DNA of 11,309 nucleotides from Zygnema cylindricum. Taxonomy: Eukaryota; Streptophyta; Zygnematophyceae; Zygnematales; Zygnemataceae. Location of the stretch: positions 1 through 11,309 of the forward strand of contig JBBHKE010001121.1 of NCBI GenBank assembly GCA_037447655.1, written 5' to 3'. The translations under genes were made by a program, and so were the position numbers. Under the pieces are notes generated by a model. It made no database searches. It was not told the origin of the DNA and saw only the letters and a list, made by a program, of their open reading frames with translations. Below, one piece after another: positions 7,489 through 11,309 of the stretch (positions are counted from its first letter, which is position 1; the number at the start of each line of letters is the position of its first letter).

Positions 7489-7810
7489 AATAGGGGAAAG
7501 ATAAATGCGCCTGTGTCTGGCTGTTATTCCATATACGCCACATCCTCTTCGAAGGATCTTTTTGCCTGCTCACCAGATATTGCCGATGAAATATCGCAAT
7601 TCCCTATTTCCAAGCGGTGGGAAGTGGGATACCAAGACCGATTATTTCAAATGGCGGCACTTCGGCTGGGAGTGGAACAGGCTTTTACAGTTATAGAACA
7701 AAATAAAATATTTTCAACTCTTCGGTTAGAATCTTCGGAAATCCGGTCCCAAGATGGGAAGCTCAACCGACAGGCGGTGTCACAGACAATCCCAGATTTT
7801 GGATTCCGGA
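7489..7810 (+). pseudogene. Linker between protease and methyltransferase
   Basis: This stretch is open and in the same frame as both the protease and the first methyltransferase motif, giving about 107 residues such as NRGKINAPVSGCYSIYAT, RWEVGYQDRLFQMAALRLG and IEQNKIFSTLRLE. I recognise no domain in it. It could be an N-terminal extension of the methyltransferase, a protease-methyltransferase spacer, or the remainder of a regulatory domain acquired with the enzyme. No zinc-finger cysteine cluster, PWWP, ADD or UBA signature is visible. Confidence 0.5.
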
Positions 7811-8873
7811 TTGTATCATTATTTTCGGGAATTAGCACTGATTTGGAAGCGGTTTTGAAAGCAGGATACATAGTGGAGGTGTATACGCCTGTGGAAATAT
7901 CACCCTAAGCCCGAGCCGTTAGCGAGCATCGCCTACACCAACTTCACCAATTATATCCTCAACAGATCCTAATGTCGCCAATCTCTCAAGCTCACCAAAG
8001 CCTACCTCAGAATGTGGAAAATATCATGACCCCACACATAGCCAGTCTAGGAAAGGTAGATTTGGTGGTAGCAGGATGGCCTTCTCGTAGAGACTCCGTA
8101 GCAGGACAAAGAAAATGACATCCAGACCGATAAGCAGGATTTTCTTCCAGATGATAGAAGTAATATCATGGATACAACTGCTCTAGGACACACCAGTGGG
8201 GTATGTGTTGGAGAATGTCCACCCAGGGGATGAACGGCGACAACATGTAGCTTACAGTTGGAAACAAGTCATCCAGATTTTAGGAATCCTGTTGGTTTTC
8301 GATGCGGCACAGATGGGATCACGGGCCCACAGAGTAAGGGCTTATTCGACAAATTTAATTCAAAATCCCCTCCTTAGGCAGCTCGTGGATAGGCAGATTC
8401 TAAACCCCAACAATACGGTACAACAAATCCTAGAAAAGGGGCGAATGGCCCCCCTAGTGACAAAAACTGACCGTTCTCCCTTCTTCAAATGCAACAAACC
8501 AGGATTTCCACGCCGAGCCGTTACGACCTTGGTCTCCTTCCCTAACAACCATGCGTAACGGAAAGGGGGAGCCGGAATGATATTCGACAATACCGCCAGA
8601 AAATGGACAACACTAACCATTGCAGAAAGGGAACAAGCCATGGGATTCTACCCGGAAACTACAACTGCACCCGGTATTTTAGAACCCCAAAGATGCAGCC
8701 TCATCGGACAGAGCATGGACTTGAACGCAATCACATGGGTTATCAAACATACTCTTGCCTTTTCAAGTCTCCACTCTCCAGAAAAGCAAAATAACTACCT
8801 TCAAGCTCCTAAATTGTTGGCAATGCAAGCAACTTTGCAGCTTGAGGGGGGGAGAGAGAGAAGAAAAATGTAA
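7811..8873 (+). pseudogene. Cytosine-5 DNA methyltransferase domain, DNMT3/DRM-like
   Basis: Motifs in order: I, VSLFSGISTDLEAVLKAGY (7813-7869; AdoMet binding); II-like, VEVYTPVEIS; IV, DLVVAGWPSRRDS (8059-8097), where the catalytic Cys of PC reads Ser (8083-8085); V-like, SRIFFQMIEVISWIQ; VI, YVLENV with the ENV at 8211-8219; VIII-like, HRVRAYSTNL from 8328; an LEKGR block; IX, EREQAMGF (8625-8648); X, RCSLIGQSMDLNAITWVI from 8691. The spacing and the HRVR, LEKGR and terminal blocks resemble DNMT3/DRM enzymes more than DNMT1/CMT. The active enzyme would transfer methyl from S-adenosylmethionine to cytosine C5. Breaks: TAA 7906-7908, a frameshift at about 8116-8121, TAG after WIQLL near 8184, TAA 8556-8558. 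The C-terminal half lies in the RT frame. No chromodomain, BAH or UBA is visible. Confidence 0.8.
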
Positions 8874-9047
8874 ATCTCCTATCTGAGGGTCCCTTCAGTG
8901 GGTGGGTGGTAGCTGCTCCGAAAGGAACAACTTTGCGAAAGTTGTCAACAATAGGGTCCTGGCCGGAAGTGAAAAAGTAGACCCCACGTAGGATCCGAAT
9001 TTGATATTACTAGATGGGGTCGACCCCCTCAATCATGGGCAGCGGTG
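8874..9047 (+). other. Decayed inter-domain segment between methyltransferase and RT
   Basis: In the frame shared by the methyltransferase C-terminus and RT this stretch carries several stops, starting at 8871-8873. Other frames give short plausible pieces (GWVVAAPKGTT, RKLSTIGSWPEV) that suggest further frameshifts. No domain is recognisable. By position it was probably the linker that joined the methyltransferase to the RT N-terminal region. Confidence 0.45.
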
Positions 9048-9900
9048 GAGCAAAGGAAAATGGATTAGACACTGGGGGAGCAGTTGGATCCTCAACAAAA
9101 GGCTCAATTATTGGAGCTGTTAGCAAGAAACAAAGAGGTATTCTCTTGGTTAGAAACATATGTCACCATTAAGAAAAGAACTCCTTTCCGAATTGACTTG
9201 ATAGATGAGACGACAACTATTTGGCAGAAGCGGTATCCCCTCAATTAAGGAAAAAGAGTTTATCACCGCCAAAGTTCAGACCTTGGTGGAGGCTGGGTTG
9301 GTTAGGAGAGCACCAGACTCCATGGGTTCGCTTCCCTAACTGTTCTCCCTCCAAATAAGGATGCCTCAGGGAAAACACTAGATTTTTGGATGTGTGGGGA
9401 TTACCGCATGCTCAACACGGCTACTATTCCGGACCGGTATCCGATGCCAACTCCGGAAGAGATTTTCGACTCTCTTTCGGGGGCCATCATCTACTCTACC
9501 TTTGATATGAAGAATGGGTTTCACCATATTGCCATGGAACCTAAGCACCGGGAGAGAAATGCATTTTGGGCTGGTTCTCAGTTATACAAGTAGATATACA
9601 TGCCCTTCGGGTTGAAAAATGCGCTAGCTAAATTCTAAAGGGCGATGGACAAAGCCCTCCAAATAATTGATTGTGCTAGGTGCTATATTGATGATGTAAT
9701 CATTTTCTCGAAGACCTTTGAAGAACACCAGGAGCATATCGAGATTGTCCTCCGGGCACTTCAAGCAGCGGGTTTGAAATGCCACCCTGGTAAAGGGATT
9801 TTCAGTGTTCACAAAATTATTTACCTTGGACACGAAGTAACCCCCGGGTTAGTGGATCCCCATATGTTGAGTGAAGCTCTCGGCTCTTCCCCACCTCAGA
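9048..9900 (+). pseudogene. Ty3/gypsy reverse transcriptase
   Basis: The pre-RT block QLLELLARNKEVFSWLE and PFRIDLIDET precede KEFITAKVQTLVEAGLVRRA, which lies in a different frame (9247-9334). The palm and fingers then follow: MCGDYRMLNTATIPDRYPMP, IYSTFDMKNGFHHIAM (first catalytic Asp near 9504), MPFGLKNA, CYIDDVIIFSKTFEEHQEH (catalytic YIDD intact at 9687-9695) and KIIYLGHEVTP. This is a classic Ty3/gypsy RT, which copies element RNA into DNA. Stops: TAA 9246-9248, TAG 9591-9593 and a TAA near 9636 where the family usually has Gln (KFQRAMD). Frameshifts flank 9247-9334. Catalytic residues are preserved here, unlike in the neighbouring domains. Confidence 0.88.
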
Positions 9901-10400
9901 TATCGACTCTCCATTTCTTGGCTGGTATTACTGGGTTGGTTCTAGGTTTAGTAGTGCGCCTGGGATTGTTCCCGGAAAACCGAATGGCATTAGACCAGGG
10001 ACGGTCGTCTTCCAGACGCGCCTCAAGCGACTTGTGTCGAATGCCCGATGCAAGACCTTTCCTCCTTTACACTGATTGGAGCAGGTTTGAATTGGGGGTC
10101 GTTTTAGCTCAGATGGATGATGCCAAAGCAAAGTATGTAGTGGCTTACACTAGTCGGAGCAATAACTGAACTCCTTGCTGAAGTTGGGGCGATTCAGCAT
10201 TTCCAGCCATATTTATACGGGATCCATTTCACTTTAATTACGAACCATCAACCTCTGAAATGGATCATGGAAAATAGCAAATTAACCGGCAAACTTGCCA
10301 GATGGGTACTTATCTTGCAATAATACGATTTTAGTATTATCCACCGGGCATGAGAAATCCATGGGAATGCCGACGGACTCAGCCCAAACCGCGACCCCTG
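9900..10400 (+). pseudogene. Gypsy RT connection and RNase H
   Basis: The thumb/connection (about 9900-10020) is scrambled by frameshifts: LGWYYWVGSRFS appears in one frame and later RMPDARPFLLYTDWSRFELG in another. RNase H continues with YVVAYTSRSNN and, after a frame change at 10167, ELLAEVGAIQHFQPYLYG, LITNHQPLKWIMENSKL, ARWVLILQ and HGNADGLS. The segment usually lying between SRSN and E(L/C)LA is shortened, suggesting a small deletion. The TDH motif reads TNH (Asp to Asn, codon 10243-10245), removing one metal-binding residue. Stops sit at 10321-10323 and 10351-10353. RNase H would degrade the RNA template after reverse transcription. Confidence 0.8.
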
Positions 10401-11309
10401 TCAAGCTCGTGTGCTTTACAGGCACCCTTTTTATCTTATCAAGGATTCCCTGGCGTTTTTCCTTTGTACGGTCATTAAAGTACGGGGAAAGGAGCGCACT
10501 CAGCTCGACCAGATTCTTCTATTTTTTTAACTAAACAGAACGCACTTTATTCCGCGCCTAACGGAGGCTGAACAACGGAGTTACTGCGTTCCAAAGATTA
10601 CCATCCTATTTCATGTGACCAGTTGCCAATTGTCCAATTGAGGCTACATTGTGGAACGCCACGTAACTTTTGGGATAGTCTTGTAGATTTTGCTGTTGCC
10701 TATCAGTAGGACGTTAGTTCAGGTCCACCAACCGGGTAGAGCATTTATTAATGTGAGTCAAAGTTAGGCGTTTCACGTCAATTTAGAATTTTGTTGCTCA
10801 GGATGGTGTCATAGAAAAACACGTGGCTTCTAATCTAGCCGAAGATAGTCGCCTAACTTCTTGCTTTGAGTGTATTACAACCTGTTTTGTCTTATGTCCG
10901 TAGGATAACAATTCCTGGCTAGGGATTGGCTCCTCGTATTGCTTTGAATTTGGAACTATCGGAAGGACAAACTTTGCTTGTATAAGGCACTTGGGGCCGA
11001 GGGAGATAGGTTGCTGATTCAGTACTGTCTCCTGAGAAAAACCGTAGAAATTCCTGCAAACTTTCTTGTGGAGAACTTTTTTTTTGTATGTGATTGTGAA
11101 CCTATTGCCATCTTGGTTTGCATTCGTCCTTTGTGGAAATCGTAGTCCGGTTGGGTGGTTGGCACCGTCTTTTCTGTTTTGGGCGATTTGGGGACTGGTG
11201 TTTATTGGAAACCAAGAAGAGTCTTGCCGATTCCGGGTCGCGGAAACTGAGGAGTTAAGGAGGCCTTACCTGTTCCGGGGTTTTCAGGGGGAGATTTTCT
11301 CTCTTTTTG
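10401..11309. other. Unassigned tail, no recognisable domain
   Basis: About 900 bases follow the RNase H. I searched both strands for the H-x-H...C-x2-C finger and DD35E core of a gypsy integrase, for chromodomain motifs and for an LTR end, and saw none I can defend. Short plausible peptides occur (ERSALSSTRFFYF, QDGVIEKHVASNLAED), so it may be a heavily decayed integrase/3' region or unrelated DNA. Nine T at about 11077-11085 is the only simple repeat noted. The change from clear homology to none just past 10400 suggests truncation or substitution of the 3' part of the element. Confidence 0.5.

Larger units (their letters stand above)
5660..10400 (+). mobile_element. Ty3/gypsy retrotransposon carrying a DNA methyltransferase
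   Basis: Plus-strand segments read, in order: gag with CCHC knuckle, coiled-coil-rich gag tail, retropepsin, cytosine-5 DNA methyltransferase, reverse transcriptase, RNase H. RT followed directly by RNase H, with no integrase between protease and RT, is the Ty3/gypsy order; in copia the integrase precedes RT. The methyltransferase between PR and RT is not part of standard gypsy pol. Protease and the methyltransferase N-terminal part share one frame, and the methyltransferase C-terminal part and RT share another, so they look like one ancestral polyprotein. The 5' LTR, the 5' part of gag, integrase and 3' LTR were not found. Stops, frameshifts and changed catalytic residues in three domains show it is inactive. 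Confidence 0.85.

Noticed and set aside
7489-8873. Intact host DRM/DNMT3 gene exon
   Set aside because: It shares frames with the gypsy protease upstream and RT downstream, shows no splice boundaries I can support, and carries stops and a lost catalytic Cys.
9624-10131. Minus-strand open frames opposite gypsy RT and RNase H
   Set aside because: Shadows of the plus-strand YIDD and TDWS coding; no independent motifs.
10295-10534. Plus-strand open frame across the end of RNase H
   Set aside because: Its first part is out of frame with the recognisable RNase H residues; only the neighbouring frame gives HGNADGLS.
1-11309. CRISPR array, bacterial operon or phage system
   Set aside because: No spaced direct repeats or prokaryotic gene organisation; all recognisable coding is LTR retrotransposon.

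Overview
This looks like plant nuclear DNA made almost entirely of degenerate LTR retrotransposons. I see no intact host gene. The organism is inferred from plant-type Ty1/copia polyproteins, G-box-like palindromes in LTR-like DNA and a tRNA-like SINE candidate. I cannot name the species. The combination would suit a large, repeat-rich land plant genome (possibly fern, lycophyte or gymnosperm), but that is a guess.

Layout. (1) About 1-2050, minus strand: the 5' half of a Ty1/copia element ('copia A'): LTR/leader-like DNA, gag with a CCHC knuckle, protease, then the pre-integrase zinc-binding region running off the left edge. (2) About 2170-2460: a candidate 3' LTR and polypurine tract of a second copia element, with a tRNA-like A-box/B-box stretch inside it. 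(3) About 2465-5660, minus strand: the rest of that element ('copia B'), read right to left as truncated protease, integrase, reverse transcriptase, RNase H. (4) About 5660: an abrupt junction where copia B is cut inside its protease and plus-strand Ty3/gypsy gag sequence begins, with no LTR at the join. (5) About 5660-10400, plus strand: a Ty3/gypsy element with gag (CCHC knuckle), retropepsin, a cytosine-5 DNA methyltransferase domain, reverse transcriptase and RNase H. (6) About 10400-11309: no recognisable domain. No integrase was found.

The main discovery is the DNA methyltransferase inside the gypsy polyprotein. Motifs I, IV, VI, VIII, IX and X appear in the correct order between protease and RT. 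The N-terminal part shares the protease frame and the C-terminal part shares the RT frame. The motif style (HRVRAY in place of the DNMT3/DRM HRARYFW-type motif, an LEKGR element, a terminal RCSLIGQSMD) points to the DNMT3/DRM group. Retrotransposons carrying cytosine methyltransferases have been reported from dinoflagellates and charophyte algae, so the principle has precedent. A gypsy PR-methyltransferase-RT arrangement in what looks like a land plant deserves follow-up.

This copy is dead. The methyltransferase catalytic Cys reads Ser, the protease DTG reads DTC, one RNase H Asp reads Asn, and there are many stops and frameshifts. The copia elements are also broken. Functional statements therefore describe the ancestral families, not present activity.
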